The translations under genes and the position numbers were made by a program. Below, one piece after another: positions 1 to 12,266 of a DNA stretch of 64,000 bases. The notes beneath the pieces were generated by a model. The model ran no database searches, was not told the DNA's origin, and was given only the letters and a program-made list of their open reading frames with translations. The stretch lies in contig JAMSLZ010000012.1 in the NCBI GenBank assembly GCA_026027325.1, positions 248,001 to 312,000 of the forward strand. Direction: 5' to 3'. Position 1 is the stretch's first letter. Each line of letters begins with the position of its first letter. The stretch is from Actinomucor elegans (Eukaryota > Mucoromycota > Mucoromycetes > Mucorales > Mucoraceae).

Positions 1-2067
1 CTGCTTTCAAGTGGAACAGAGGAGGGAATAAGAAACAAAGAGGGATACAAAAGACTGAACCGATCAAAGATACGAATTTATCCAAATCAGCAGAACCAGC
101 AATCGCAATAACAGCACAGATCAAGACAGTAGCAAAGCGAAACATGTTCTTTTGCCATTTGACGATAAGGTTGTTTTTACCCGAGCGAGAAAAGAGACCT
201 GTTTCGACAATACGAATGGCAGGGAATAATTGGAGAGGAATTGAAAGACAAATAGCCATAGCATAAAGACCCTGGATGGTGTTTACAAGAGGATTCACTG
301 GTAAATTCAATAGAATGACAGTCTGCACTTGATCTCCAAAGGCAAGATAAGACAAGAGACCAATAGAGATAAACAAGAGCGTAATGAATAACATGGTCCA
401 AGACAAGACTTTAGGGAACTTCTTGGGCTCCTTCATGGATTCAGTGATAGGAATGACTATGAAAGGATCAATAAAATGCTCTTTTAAAAAATAATGATAC
501 TTACTAAGACCAACACCTTCGAATGTGAATACAGCTGTACCAATGAACATGGGGAACGATGATCCATTAATGAACCATTCTACTTTACCAATGCCCTCTG
601 TAACCAAAACAAAGAAATCGTAGTAATATAAATACACTAAACCGATCAGAATGAAAGCATCGGCGATCAAGGCGAATACTGAAAGCTTTTGGATTTTTCG
701 GATCATAGCCAAAGGCACAAAAATGGCTATTTGAACCAAGATGAGATAATAAAGTGGTACACTGACTTGACAGTCGAATATAGCTTCCAGCAAGGCTTGT
801 AAACTCTGGGCTACAAAGACCATATAGGCACAGACAAAGCCAATCTAGTTACGTATGATTTAGTACTGTTGATAGATAGCATATGTAGCATAAGGTATAC
901 CTGAGAGGTAGTGATAGCAACAAGAACCAGCATACGCATGGTTTTACCAAACAAAATACCACCAATATCACCAAATGAAGCAGGAACCTTATTACGTGTT
1001 TCTACCAACAACAAAAAGCTGAATAGCGATATCGCTGCGATAAATGATAGAAACACTGTAGAGAATACCAAACCACCATTATGGAATCTAGATTATAGTT
1101 AGTTTCGCACGCTTTAAACTATGTAGATCCACTATATTTACGCTTTAGGTAAGAACATCACGCCTAAAAAAGCTATTATTAGAGAGCGCCTTATACGGTA
1201 TCAGTCTATTTTACCTGTGCCAATAAACGATTTGAGCAGAAGAAACACTGCCTTGGTAGGGGTTGCAGTTCCTTGTACTGAACTTGCTCTTGCTTCGCGT
1301 AGCAAAGCAGTATGTTCATCCGGCTCTTCTATCGAACCTTCAATATCTTCTTCATCGCTACTCATGCCTTCATCATCACTTAAATCTTCACCACCAAAAT
1401 GGCCGTACAAGGCCAAGAAATCGACAAATGTATGCGTAATCCATCCAGGTGGTTTCCTGCCTTTCTTGGCCGCACGATCAAACACAAAATGACGTCTGAA
1501 TCCTCCTGGATCTCTGAGTTTCACTAAAGCTGGATCAGAAGGCTCATTACGGGGCACCATTACGGATTTTGATCGTTTCGTACGAGCTTTACGTTCTTGA
1601 TCCTCCGTCCATTTGTAGATATCATGGGTAATAGCACCTCCGGGCAGCTGATGTACATTTTGGATTGATTCATCGTCCTCTTCTCCACGGTGACTATGAC
1701 GACTTGCTACACTGCGACGAGGTGAAGGTGAACCAAGGTATTGGTTAGAACCAGAAGGAGAGGTCGAGACTAGATGACGTTTCACGGCTTTTGCTATTTC
1801 TTCGTCAGGTAAATCGACAGATACGTTATCACCAAAGGGTGACTGAGGTCGATTCACAGACAGAAAATCGTTGTTGCCATAGTTTAGGTGAGAATGAATG
1901 CTTCTGTTTGAAGGCGAAGTGCCAAAAGGCATAGGAGAAGTGCCGAGTCTGGCTATAGAATCTGCTCGATCAAACGAACCCGCTAATACATTTTCGTTAA
2001 TATAAGAGGAGGAGTTTTCTCCAGTATTCCGATCTCGTTTGGCATTCACTGGCAATGGACTTGACAT
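1..2067 (-). CDS. Vacuolar amino-acid transporter, Avt3/Avt4 type (3' end outside window)
   Basis: Aa_trans (AAAP) family permease; relatives export neutral amino acids from the fungal vacuole. Predicted exons on the minus strand: 2067-1215, 1163-1142, 1087-901, 844-505, 456-<1, all with GT..AG introns of 48-56 nt and consistent phase. About 619 residues are visible. The first 270 are hydrophilic, Ser/Arg-rich and acidic (the usual cytosolic tail of fungal Avt3/4). The core then starts at KAVFLLLKSFIGTG, continues VMFLPKAFHNGG, and later shows SFGDIGGILFGKTMR, FTFEGVGL-IIPITESMKEP and the C-terminal SADLDKFVSLIGSVF segment, all typical of this family. Exon 2 is only 22 nt yet supplies the conserved VMFLPK segment and is flanked by CTAAT and CTAAC branch sites. 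The stop codon lies left of base 1. Family assignment is firm; substrate is inferred. Confidence 0.93.
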
Positions 2068-4510
2068 TTTATAAAGAAGAAGTAGAAAACCAATGAAACT
2101 ATCTTATTTATAATCCCGTCTCTCAAGAACCCTACAAACATCCGAAGCTCATGGTCAAAAAAAAAAAAAGAACGTGGTGACTGTGTTCTTATTTGTGTTT
2201 AGAGAGCCTTAAACGCATGTAGAAACAAACACTACGTATTCGCCCTTATTCCTGATCAATACTACACTTCCATTGGTTTTTGATGAATTACAATCGCCTC
2301 TCGATTAAGTTACACCGAAAAATCCTGAAATGTTACATGATGCACTAGCAAATGGTGCTTACTATCACTGCATACCCCATCTCGCACATTGGCCCATCAA
2401 TCCAGTGGGTCTAGAACACCTTTGCAATTACATCTCATTTTATATTTTGGAACATATAGAGAGATAGTTGATATTACTGATAACTTATTTTGATTGGATA
2501 GCGATAACCGAATACCGAGTTCATGGTACTCTCTACAAAAATCCGCATATTATACAACCGTATCTAGTTCGACAAAACATTACGATAGAGTCTTGAATTT
2601 CTGGGTATTTGTATAGTAATACATATTTTTTTTTTTTAATTAGCAAGTCCTTGGAATAATAAAATATAGCTTTTTTTTCCTATTTGGAGCATTGTTTTCA
2701 GTTTATACAGCTTTAATTAGTTGTATAGCACTCAAAAGGCCATCCGCCGTCTTTTACCAAGATTTCGAAAACTAATAGAACAGTTTAATAGCACGAAATC
2801 ACTTTTAGCATAATAATAAATTGTGAGGTATTAATGGGTTCCGAGAAGAATGCAAATAAAAATATGGCCTTTATAATGGACTAGTGTATATAAATATGCA
2901 TCCAAATGGAAAGGTATTATATATTGATACACACTATAATCAAAGAATAAAACAGAGATTAGTATCAAAATTCATGATAATGCATTATCATTATAAAAGT
3001 GTATAGAATTCGACAATGGGCCAATATAAACCCTCTATATTCGAGAAATATGCGTACAAATATAAAAAAAAAAGGTTTTTCAAATAACCCTACTTTTGCA
3101 TCGTTAGCCAATATAAATGATTACAATAACAGAAAAGGTATACTATTTCTTAAGCTGTAAAAAACAGGGCACAAAGTAGATGCATACTTTAAGTTTAGTA
3201 TGCTTGTACTCTATCCGGTCCTATGCTGGTTACGCTTTGATAAACAAAAATACAGAACACAGAACGTTGATTGATGATCTTTTATTTCGAAATAATCTAA
3301 TTATTATCTTCAATATCAAATACTGGCTTTTCATAGCAATGTATGGCAGTTGAAGTTGTATAAATTGACTTACTCAGATCTGCAGCGTCCCCATAAATAC
3401 CAATACTTGTGACATGTTAAGCTATCTTACTATAGATCAAGGTACATGCTTATACTTTTTGGCATGTTATATGCTTTTATTATAGATTAAATTACACGGC
3501 AATTCAAGATGTGTACAATATGTTTTATATTATGGGACGTGTTATGCGCTTTTGCCATGTATAAAGATAAACGCACTTTTATGAATCAAGTTATACGCTT
3601 ATCTATGGAACATTTTACACACATTTTTTACTACCAAAATGCTTGCCTTACATTGCAAAGCGCTTCATATGCTTTCATTATGCATCAAGGTATTTGTTAT
3701 ACTATTAAGGCATATATTTATTTTTGATAATAGGAAACTCGGTTACTTTCCGATTTCCCATGATTGATTGAACTCGAATTAACCTCAAGTTTCAGTGCAC
3801 AGATGAGTGATTAATATAGCATGAGGATAAAGACTTCTAAAACAAACATCCTCTGCTAAAGACTGGTCAAATTTAAACAAGGTTATTCATATTGGTCATA
3901 ATAATAGATTCCGTAATGACTAGACAACTACGTAACAACATTCTTTTCCCAGTCCGAAATTCACCCGAAACGGCAACGATTCTTCCGCAAATCAGGCTAC
4001 TCGAATTTTCTCCACAATAATGCAAATATACTAAATAGAAATGGTTGGAACCTTACAACCATACCTATTCATCAATCAAAAGAGATATCATCTTGAAATC
4101 TAGGAATAATTTAGAAAGCAGTAGCTTCTTCTCAACAAATAAACTATTAGGCTAGTATCTTATGAGGAGCAAGTGCTATGTAAATTTGATGATATGTCAT
4201 TTTCTCATTGTTGATTAGAATTAAGCTTCTAAACACTATCAAAATGGACAGAAATTTGTGCATCAGCATGGTATTTTATTCATTGCTAGATCTCTTGGTG
4301 GGTAATGGCCAAATATCTCATCCGATTAACTTTTTATCGTCGTGATGAGCTGCTGTATCTTATAAAACTTCAATTTTAGATCAATATCTTCACTAACTTA
4401 TCCATTCCCCTAATGCAAATTATTAAAGGTCTCAATTTGCATTGTGGCAGGAATGCTTTAACGAGGTATCACTTACCAGGAATAGAAATGTTTGTAAACA
4501 AATATATCAT
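2068..4510. other. Intergenic, AT-rich, no gene seen
   Basis: Separates the start of the Avt-type transporter from the 3' end of GST copy A. It has homopolymer A/T runs (2158-2170, 2625-2637, 3062-3073) and scattered short ORFs without family resemblance. Around 3380-3740 the words 'gcttat', 'atcaagt' and 'ttatacgct' recur irregularly, giving a vaguely repetitive look, but no clean repeat unit can be drawn. Confidence 0.5.
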
Positions 4511-5486
4511 TTTAAATCAGGAAAGTTTGATATGTAAACTGCGTAGTCATTCTTTATTACAATACTATTGGGGATATTTATATATTTAATTCTTCAAGTT
4601 TCTATCAGTGGTCAAGTAAGCCTTGATATTAGGTCTGTTTTCAATAGCTTGAACAAAAGCAGTCAAGCGAGGGTAAGTAGAAGCATCAATAGCAGATCCA
4701 TCATCCTCCAACATATGATAAAGGGCAAAGTCAGCGTAAGAAATTTCTTGACCAAGCAAGTAAGGACCTTCAGTATCAGATAAGATATCCTCAAAAGTAT
4801 TCATGAATTCAGGAATAGTGGTTTCCTTGTATGTCTTTAAAGCTTCTTCGGCGTTACTGCCAAACAAAGCTTCTGCCCATTTACCAGCCCAGTCCATGAC
4901 GATATCAGTGTAAGCATCCACCAAGTGGGCCTCTTCTTCATTCCTTCCTCCGTACTTACCAAGTTTGTGAGAGATCAAACGCAGAAGAGGGAGGGTTTTG
5001 CCATAATATTTGCCATCAATGGTGATGTAAGGCATAGTAGGAGCACGGATCTTGTTGGCGAGCAACTTGGCCTTTTCCTCCTTCCATTCAGCAGCACTCA
5101 ATCGGACATATTCAAAATCAACACCGGCATCTTCGAGCAACAAACGGACATATTCACCACGGCCCATAATGGCTGAAGTTTAGATAAGATAACATGTTAG
5201 ATAATTATACGCAATACAATGGCGCAATATGTCTAAACTTACTGCTTCCTTTAACAACGGTGAAATAGTGGAGCTTGAGGTTTTTGAGAGCAGCAGTCAT
5301 TTTGTATACGAGATTATTCGATTGATTTGATGTAATAACAAGTTTAAAAACCATAAAATGAATCCCTTTTATATATTTCTGATGCAGTTTGACAAAGGGA
5401 GTAGTGGAGATTGAAATTTTGTTATGCATAAAGAGAATTAATAAGCAGAGCATACTCTTTCCCCAGATGTTTTATGATTGAATGAT
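4511..5486. repeat. Duplicated segment, GST block copy A
   Basis: This stretch (3' flank, GST coding exons, intron and promoter) is repeated at about 10495-11476 in the same orientation. The 3' flank and the terminal thirds of the gene are almost identical. The middle of exon 2 and the promoter (5301-5480) are clearly more diverged. The shared part ends at AATGAT (5481-5486). Confidence 0.9.
4586..5300 (-). CDS. Glutathione S-transferase (sigma-like), copy A
   Basis: Cytosolic GST of 214 aa, the usual family length, conjugating glutathione to electrophiles or isomerising small substrates. Exons: 5300-5243 and 5172-4586, one 70-nt intron (GTAAGT..TTCAG). The N-terminal thioredoxin half has KLHYF (candidate catalytic Tyr), then GRGEYVRLLLEDAG, and the cis-proline segment APTMPYITIDG. 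The alpha-helical C-terminal half ends in ISYADFALYHMLED and NIKAYL. The place of the usual Gln/Glu-Ser glutathione-binding pair is occupied by Lys-Thr in YYGKT, and about seven residues (VVKGSTI) sit between the Tyr and GRGE compared with classical sigma GSTs. A second copy lies 6 kb downstream and differs at 13 sites, all in the central part. Substrate unknown. Confidence 0.93.
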
Positions 5487-6949
5487 CAAGTACTAAATAG
5501 GTCATCCCATTTGAACTGAATCAACCCAAATGGTTTAACCTTTTAGATTGGCTGCGCATAATAAAATAAAGTATCACCAGTATTATGTTGGTCGTTTTGA
5601 GCCTCGATTATCTACAGAGCTATCAAGTCGCCTTCGTTAAATTGTTTTCATACTACCTTCTTGCTTAACTCGAACACTAATTATACGAGAAATCTTACTG
5701 TTACACATCCTGATAATAACAAATTGGGCGTTAACTTTAATGTTTCAGCAAAAGCGCGTTTTATTGAAAACAATGAAACAGTAGCGTGGTTGAAGAAAAA
5801 GTACGGCTAAAGTACTGCCTACTTCAACTAGGAAGGCCAGACATTAACGCGTAATTCGATCAAAAAGCAAGGTGATATATGAAATTGTACTTAAGGAGAT
5901 TCATCTTATTTATTTAACTGTTGCTGCGGAATATCAAGTATTTGGAAGCTCAAGCAGGCCCCAATGACATCAGTAGTAACTTTATTAAAGTAGGAACCAA
6001 ATTAACAAGCAAGAACTGTTTGGCTGATGCTTCTTCAAAGCATATTTTGATGAAATTGATCCTCTTACTTTCTCAAGCTGGACTGTCGATGATGTTTATT
6101 ACTACAGTTGTCTAATCTAAAGTAATATATATATATATATAAGCCAGAGAAAGTATCCTTCAGTATGATAATTAAATGAGAAGGCCTTCATATGAGCTCT
6201 TTCTGTATTTCGCACCTATGGATTTATTTATATTATTATTTCAAACATGGATACCCATATAACGCTGGTTGATGATCCTGGAGGTAACTTCAAAAGAGAA
6301 TTCAATGTGGATGCGTTTTTTCATTGTCATGACAGTTGATTACTACATAGTAGTTCATAAGAGTACTATTGTCTTAGAGGGATTATCTTTCTATTTGTAT
6401 CTTGTCTCTCAAAGTATATACAAATGGGAACAACGTAACATATAATGACACGATATAATTTATGCAGTAACGTAAGTAACTTCTTTGCGAGATAGTAGAT
6501 ATAAATTCGGCTACTTTATTTATGAGGCTTAAGAAACAGTATACATTGATCTCTCGTGTTTAGTTGAAGCATCCTTAGTGGCGCTCAATTATTGCTTCAG
6601 TCAGTGTCACATCCAATAGCCAATTACCAAAGACAATCACTTTAGAATATAATGTTTCGTGGTAATGTTCAGATCCATTATTATGTTCCAATAAAGGAAG
6701 AAAATTAGCAGCAAACGCCGTAGGCTTACTTCTTACATTTGCGTTGGGAGTCACTAAGCGAGATAAAAGTTGAACATTAGTGCTTGTTCAAAAATTGTTA
6801 TCATCACCGTCGTATTGGGATTTGGATGCAATGTGGTAAATCCAATTGATTGTAATAAATAATATCATAAGATAATGTAAGAAGAATATAAAATTCTAGT
6901 TTGCGGATACCATGAAAGAATCAACTCAAATGGGTCGATCAGGGTAACT
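5487..6949. other. Spacer present only in copy A of the duplicated region
   Basis: Lies between the GST block and the MFS block in copy A and has no counterpart in copy B, where the two blocks join directly at AATGAT. AT-rich, with an (AT)n run at 6126-6141. No supported gene; the 64-codon ORF near 5921-6115 resembles nothing recognisable. Confidence 0.6.
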
Positions 6950-7745
6950 AATGATTATTAATTAGATAAAATGCATTTGTGCATAAGCCCAATTTCTAGA
7001 AGGTACTATTCAGTATTACTAAAGATAGTCATTTATTTACATATAACTTTGATAGACTGGCATTAAAGCAAAAGTAAAGAATATCACCCAAGAAACAAGT
7101 AACCAAAACCCATAAAACCCAACATAAACGTACGTTTTGGATTCTCTCAACCTAGATCCAATCATATTCAGTGCATCCATCTTTTCCTGATTGATCTTTT
7201 TTAATTCTTCTTGAGCTGCATGCAAATACAGCGTTTTTTCGTCTTCCTCTTTGGTCTGTACGAGCTCTAGTCGACGTTCTCTTTCCAATTTGTTGGCCTG
7301 CAACCATCCAGATAATAAACGTCTATCTAAGAGCCAAAAGATACCAACAACTAATGCGGATAAACTAGCCATTGACAAATACAGTATCATGACTCCATCA
7401 TATTCTTTCTGTAGATCAGAAATATCATCATGTGGGTTACCGTCATGATAGGTTAAATCCTGAACATAGCCGACCAACACAGATACAATCGTAGTTCCTA
7501 TATTATTGGCACATTTATGAAGTCCCATACCTGTACCAGCCAGTTCATGCGGCAGTAGCAATGAGGTTGAGCTTAAAACGGACACAGGACCTAATGCCAA
7601 GGCAAATGAAAAGATAATCATGCCTATAGCAGGTGTAACCCATGTATAAGCCAGTAGGATCATGGAAGTAATCAAAATCAAAGTAGCAAAGAAGACTATA
7701 GGATTGGATTAATTAATGTTACACCATATTATATGCTTATACCTA
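6950..7745. repeat. Duplicated segment, MFS 3' block copy A
   Basis: Nearly identical, with roughly one difference per 100 bp, to 11471-12266. Covers the 3' flank, the last exon and the start of the preceding intron of the MFSD1-like transporter. Similarity stops just before exon 5. Confidence 0.9.
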
Positions 7746-9141
7746 CGACTAGTAATACGTCTACCGTATTTATGAACTACGATACCCATTAGTGGGGCCA
7801 TAACGATCGGTACAACTTGAGTCAAACTACTTTGGTACTATGTAATAGTTTAGCTTTCTCTTTGACTGTATCTCTTTTCGTTCTACTTACACCAGCCATT
7901 ACACTTGATGTATTATATCTAAATTCTACATATTCACTATACCAAGATGATTAGTTAACAGACTTATTAATGCATGTATCTATACATGCTTACGTTGCTA
8001 CATCATCAAAACTACTCAATACAGAGGACATGGTTAATTGAATCCAGGGTATCATCCAAAATGTACTCGGTATAAACAGCAAGATAGAATTAGACCATTT
8101 AAAAGAACTTGGAGGCGGCTGACTGGTATGATAAGATAGATCATCAGTAGATACATTATTATGTGTCTTTTCTTCCAATGACTGTTCATTTCGACTGAAG
8201 TCATTTTTGTAGGTGCCTTGATATTGCATAGTCTCTTTACCAGAAAGAGTAGCTAATCCCTTTCTCCACATAACAACCCAATAGATTGCGTTAATAACCG
8301 CACCAGCAGCACAAAAGATAGTTGCCACATGAATAGGATATTCATATGCTCCAGTGGCATTCAATATGGGATACGAAACCATTTTGGCGGCCCATTTCGT
8401 TAAACGCGCAACACAAAGCATAATACCAATGATTATTGCTAATTCCTTGTCTCTGAACCAGCGTGACAAGATGCCTTCTTGCATGGTTACAATCATACCA
8501 CCGCCTAAACCATAAATGATTTGACCAGCCATCATACAGGGATAACTGTTGAGACTAGCGCCTATAGAAACCAATAAACTACCCAAGAATATAACCATGC
8601 TAACAATTGTAGTGCCTCGTATCGAACCGATACTTGAAATATCATCTATAAACACACCCGCACATAACGGTAAAACGGTGTTGACGAGTGTGACGGAAGA
8701 TAGGAGGATACTGAACTGGGTATTATTGATTTGCATTTCCTGGTGGTAAAACGGAATTTGTTTTAAAAGGACGCTCTTCTTGGGTGATACAGTATTGAAT
8801 TAGCTTACATATTTTAAAGTGGTTTTTAATGTTCCAATTGTTGCTTCAAGATAATGGCACCCAACTATTGGATAATAAGTATCTTGTGGATATTTACCAT
8901 GTCATTCCATTTTACCTGGTAGAGAAAGCATACATAACAATACCAAAGCTTTCATTTTCCAAGAAGTCATGTCGTTGATCTCTTTGGAGTGAATAGAACT
9001 CGCTGTCTTTTTGGAACAAGTTGTGTTATCATAATGGATATTTGATTCAGCGGCTGTAGTAGAGAATAGATCACGATGAATTGAACTAGGTATATGCTGT
9101 ATTTCACCTTCTGTTGCTGAATTTGATATAGAAGAAGGCAT
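7037..9141 (-). CDS. Major facilitator transporter, MFSD1-like
   Basis: Predicted 607-aa MFS permease. Exons: 9141-8916, 8864-8809, 8739-7994, 7936-7891, 7837-7747, 7695-7037; every junction is GT..AG and in phase. The hydrophilic N-terminus leads into a first helix (MKALVLLCMLSLPVG). Then come TQFSILLSSVTLVNTVLP, the MFSD1-type GQIIYGLGGGMIV with QEGILSRWFRDKELA, and MAPLMGIVVHKYGRR before the second half. A charged cytosolic loop (residues ~270-330) and a Lys/Glu-rich coiled-coil-like loop before the last helix (LERERRLELVQTKEEDEKT) are visible. Human MFSD1 is a lysosomal dipeptide exporter; by analogy this may be a vacuolar or endosomal carrier, but the fungal substrate is not known. The last exon and 3' flank are copied at 11558-12216. 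Confidence 0.85.
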
Positions 9142-10494
9142 CTAGTTTATATCATTCAATATATTTTCTTGTAACAAAAACGAAAGTGATAAAGATGAAC
9201 CTCGAGGATAAAAGGCTTTTAATTGAAGCATGGCTTTATTGGCCCGTGAACCCGAAAGTGACGCTTTTTTTTTTTGAGTAACCTCTTGAATGATCGAAGG
9301 TACGAACTGTCATTAGTCCGAAACAACTATATTATTTAGAAACTGTTTTGCTTGGCAACTATCTTTCATAAAGGTTCTTCAACCTGATAACCAAGAATTT
9401 GACTGGTTTAGTTATATTAGCCTTGAGCACTGATTGGTACTAACGCGAGTCTTATTTTATGCTCGTCGGTAAAGCCTCGTAACTTGCTCCGGGCAAACAT
9501 CTTTGCATTCTAACTGGTTCTTTATTATAGAGATTTCAATACAAAATGCTTGCAGTACTAATTCACGGTTTTGTTATACATGGTCATATCGGATGGCTCA
9601 AATCATTATAACAGCTGTATATTGATATTCACTGAATGAAACAGTTCATTCTGAACATGGTCAGCTAACCGAATATATCATCTCACTAAGGTCAATCATT
9701 TCTCATAGGTAACGCAAAGGAATTGCCAGACCGATCATATAAAATTCTCGTTTTATTGCCTGTCGGAATTTTACATGTGTATATGCGGAGTCCCCATTTT
9801 ATAATCAGGTGAAATCTGATAAAAAGTCAAAACTTGTAGACATCATTACATTCTACTTTTCAAGCCTTAAATGAATACCATCATACTCAGAAAGCCCTTA
9901 TAAATGACGCTATTTTCAGAAAAAATTTGTTACCTTAGAAAAAAAGTAAATGTATTTCAGACAGAATGTCTCAAAGGTGAAAGGCCTATTTATTTTACGA
10001 TTCCCTTGAGCTTAGAGCCAAAAAAAAAAAAAAAAGGTTTATTTATTCCTTCGATTAAAGCCTTATAAACTGAGCTTTGATATGATAGGAGTGGTGTCTA
10101 TACAGCCAACTTTAAAATTTTAATATGTCGAGCATGGTTTCAGAGCTGTCGTATTGAATAGTTTAGTATTGTGATCTATGCAGGAAGAGTACAGCCACGA
10201 TTCATCAGCATAATTACCAACAAGACCTTAGGCCTTCTGTGGTTGAAGGCTTGTTAGTTACTAGGCTGATACCCGAGCCCATGGATCAGTATATAAACTA
10301 AACTGTTTATATAACCAAATAATAAAAAAGAGATGCCGACGCAACAGCTTTAAAAGTCCACTGTTTGGGCACGTTTATACATCTTTGTAGTAGGAAATTG
10401 CTGGTAATACGCTTCAAAGACTTAAATATATGTTTTTCCAAAGTGATCGCCAAGAATAACGATATGTGTATAACAGATATAGTTTTCATACTAT
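9142..10494. other. Intergenic, no gene seen
   Basis: Promoter side of the MFSD1-like gene and unrelated AT-rich sequence up to the start of GST block B. Contains poly-T (9267-9276) and poly-A (10021-10035) runs. Nothing else recognised. Confidence 0.5.
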
Positions 10495-11476
10495 TTTAAA
10501 GCAGGAAAGTTTGATATGTAAACTGCGTAGTCATTCTTTATTACAATACTATTGGGGATATTTATATATTTAATTCTTCAAGTTTCTATCAGTGGTCAAG
10601 TAAGCCTTGATATTAGGTCTGTTTTCAATAGCTTGAACAAAAGCAGTCAAGCGAGGGTAAGTAGAAGCATCAATAGCAGATCCATCATCCTCCAACATAT
10701 GATAAAGGGCAAAGTCAGCGTAAGAAATTTCTTGACCAAGCAAGTAAGGACCTTCAGTATCAGATAAGATAGCTTCAAAAGTATTCATGGATTCAGGTGC
10801 AGTGGTTTCCTTGTATGTCTTTAAAGCTTCTTCGGCGTTGCTGCCAAACAAAGTTGCTGCCCATTTACCAGCCCAGTCCATGATGATGTCAGCGTAAGTA
10901 TCCAACAAGTGGGCCTCTTCTTCATTGCTTCCTTCGTACTTGCCAAGTTTGTGAGAGATCAAACGCATAAGAGGAACAGTCTTGCCATAATATTTGCCAT
11001 CAATGGTGATGTAAGGCATAGTAGGAGCACGGATCTTGTTGGCGAGCAACTTGGCCTTTTCCTCCTTCCATTCAGCAGCACTCAATCGGACGTATTCAAA
11101 GTCAACACCGGCATCTTCGAGCAACAAACGGACATATTCACCACGGCCCATAGTGGCTAAAGTTTAGATAAGATAACATGTTAGATAATTATACGCAATA
11201 CAATGGCGCAATATGTCTAAACTTACTGCTTCCTTTAACAACGGTGAAATAGTGGAGCTTGAGGTTTTTGAGAGCAGCAGTCATTTTGTATACGAGATTA
11301 TTCGATTGATTTGATGTAATAACAAGTTCAAAGTTCATAAAACGATGTTCCTTTTATATATGTTTGATGCAGGGTTTGACAAAGGGAGTAGTGGAGGTTA
11401 AAATTTTATTTGGCATCAAGAATAATTAATAAGCAAAACATATACTTTCCCCAGATATTTTACGAAATGGAATGAT
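10495..11476. repeat. Duplicated segment, GST block copy B
   Basis: Same-orientation copy of 4511-5486. The 3' flank and the ends of the coding region match copy A almost base for base, while the central coding part and the promoter differ more. At AATGAT (11471-11476) it passes directly into the MFS block, without the 1.46-kb spacer of copy A. Confidence 0.9.
10570..11284 (-). CDS. Glutathione S-transferase (sigma-like), copy B
   Basis: Paralogue of the GST at 4586-5300, 214 aa, same two-exon structure (11284-11227 and 11156-10570) and same intron position. Residues up to YYGKT and from ILSDTEG to the C-terminus are identical to copy A apart from I/T just before MGRGEY. The 13 other amino-acid changes are packed into about 75 central residues covering the end of the thioredoxin domain and the first helices of the C-terminal domain (for example L/V, L/M, G/E, R/S, E/A, F/S, D/A). 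All core motifs remain and the frame is open, so it is probably functional. The changes fall where dimer contacts and the hydrophobic substrate pocket usually lie, suggesting a different substrate preference; this is inference. Confidence 0.92.
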
Positions 11477-12266
11477 TATTAATTAGATAAAATGCATTTG
11501 TGCACAAGCCCAATTTCTAGAAGGTACTATTCAGTATTACTAAAGATAGTCATTTATTTACATATAACGTTGATAGACTGGCATTAAAGCAAAAGTAAAG
11601 AATATCACCCAAGGAACAAGTAACCAAAACCCATAAAACCCAACATAAACGTACGTTTTGGATTCTCTCAACCTAGATCCAATCATATTCAGTGCATCCA
11701 TCTTTTCCTGATTGATCTTTTTTAATTCTTCTTGAGCTGCATGCAAATACAGCGTTTTTTCGTCTTCCTCTTTGGTCTGTACGAGCTCTAGTCGACGTTC
11801 TCTTTCCAATTTGTTGGCCTGCAACCATCCAGATAATAAACGTCTATCTAAGAGCCAAAAGATACCAACAACTAATGCGGATAAACTAGCCATTGACAAA
11901 TACAGTATCATGACTCCATCATATTCTTTCTGTAGATCAGAAATATCATCATGTGGGTTACCGTCATGATAGGTTAAATCCTGAACATAGCCGACCAATA
12001 CAGATACAATCGTAGTTCCTATATTATTGGCACATTTATGAAGTCCCATACCTGTACCAGCCAGTTCATGCGGCAGTAGCAATGAGGTTGAGCTTAAAAC
12101 GGACACAGGACTTAATGCCAAGGCAAATGAAAAGATAATCATGCCTATAGCAGGTGTAGCCCATGTATAAGCCAGTAGGATCATGGAAGTAATCAAAATC
12201 AAAGTAGCAAAGAAGATTATAGGATTGGATTAACTAATGCTATGCCATATTATGCGCTTATACCCA
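11471..12266. repeat. Duplicated segment, MFS 3' block copy B
   Basis: Copy of 6950-7745, about 99% identical by eye over its first 740 bp. It is attached to the promoter side of GST copy B at a shared AATGAT hexamer and ends near 12266, where resemblance to copy A is lost. Confidence 0.9.
11558..12216 (-). pseudogene. Truncated MFSD1-like transporter (last exon only)
   Basis: Corresponds to the final exon (last ~219 residues) of the transporter at 7037-9141. No upstream exons exist here. The splice acceptor that precedes this exon in copy A (TATAG before TCTTC) reads TATAA in this copy, so the AG is lost. The reading frame itself is still open, with four amino-acid changes near its ends (V/A, G/S, S/P, S/R). 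Best read as a recent partial duplication and non-functional, although a transcript using the in-frame Met at 12202 cannot be excluded. Confidence 0.9.
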
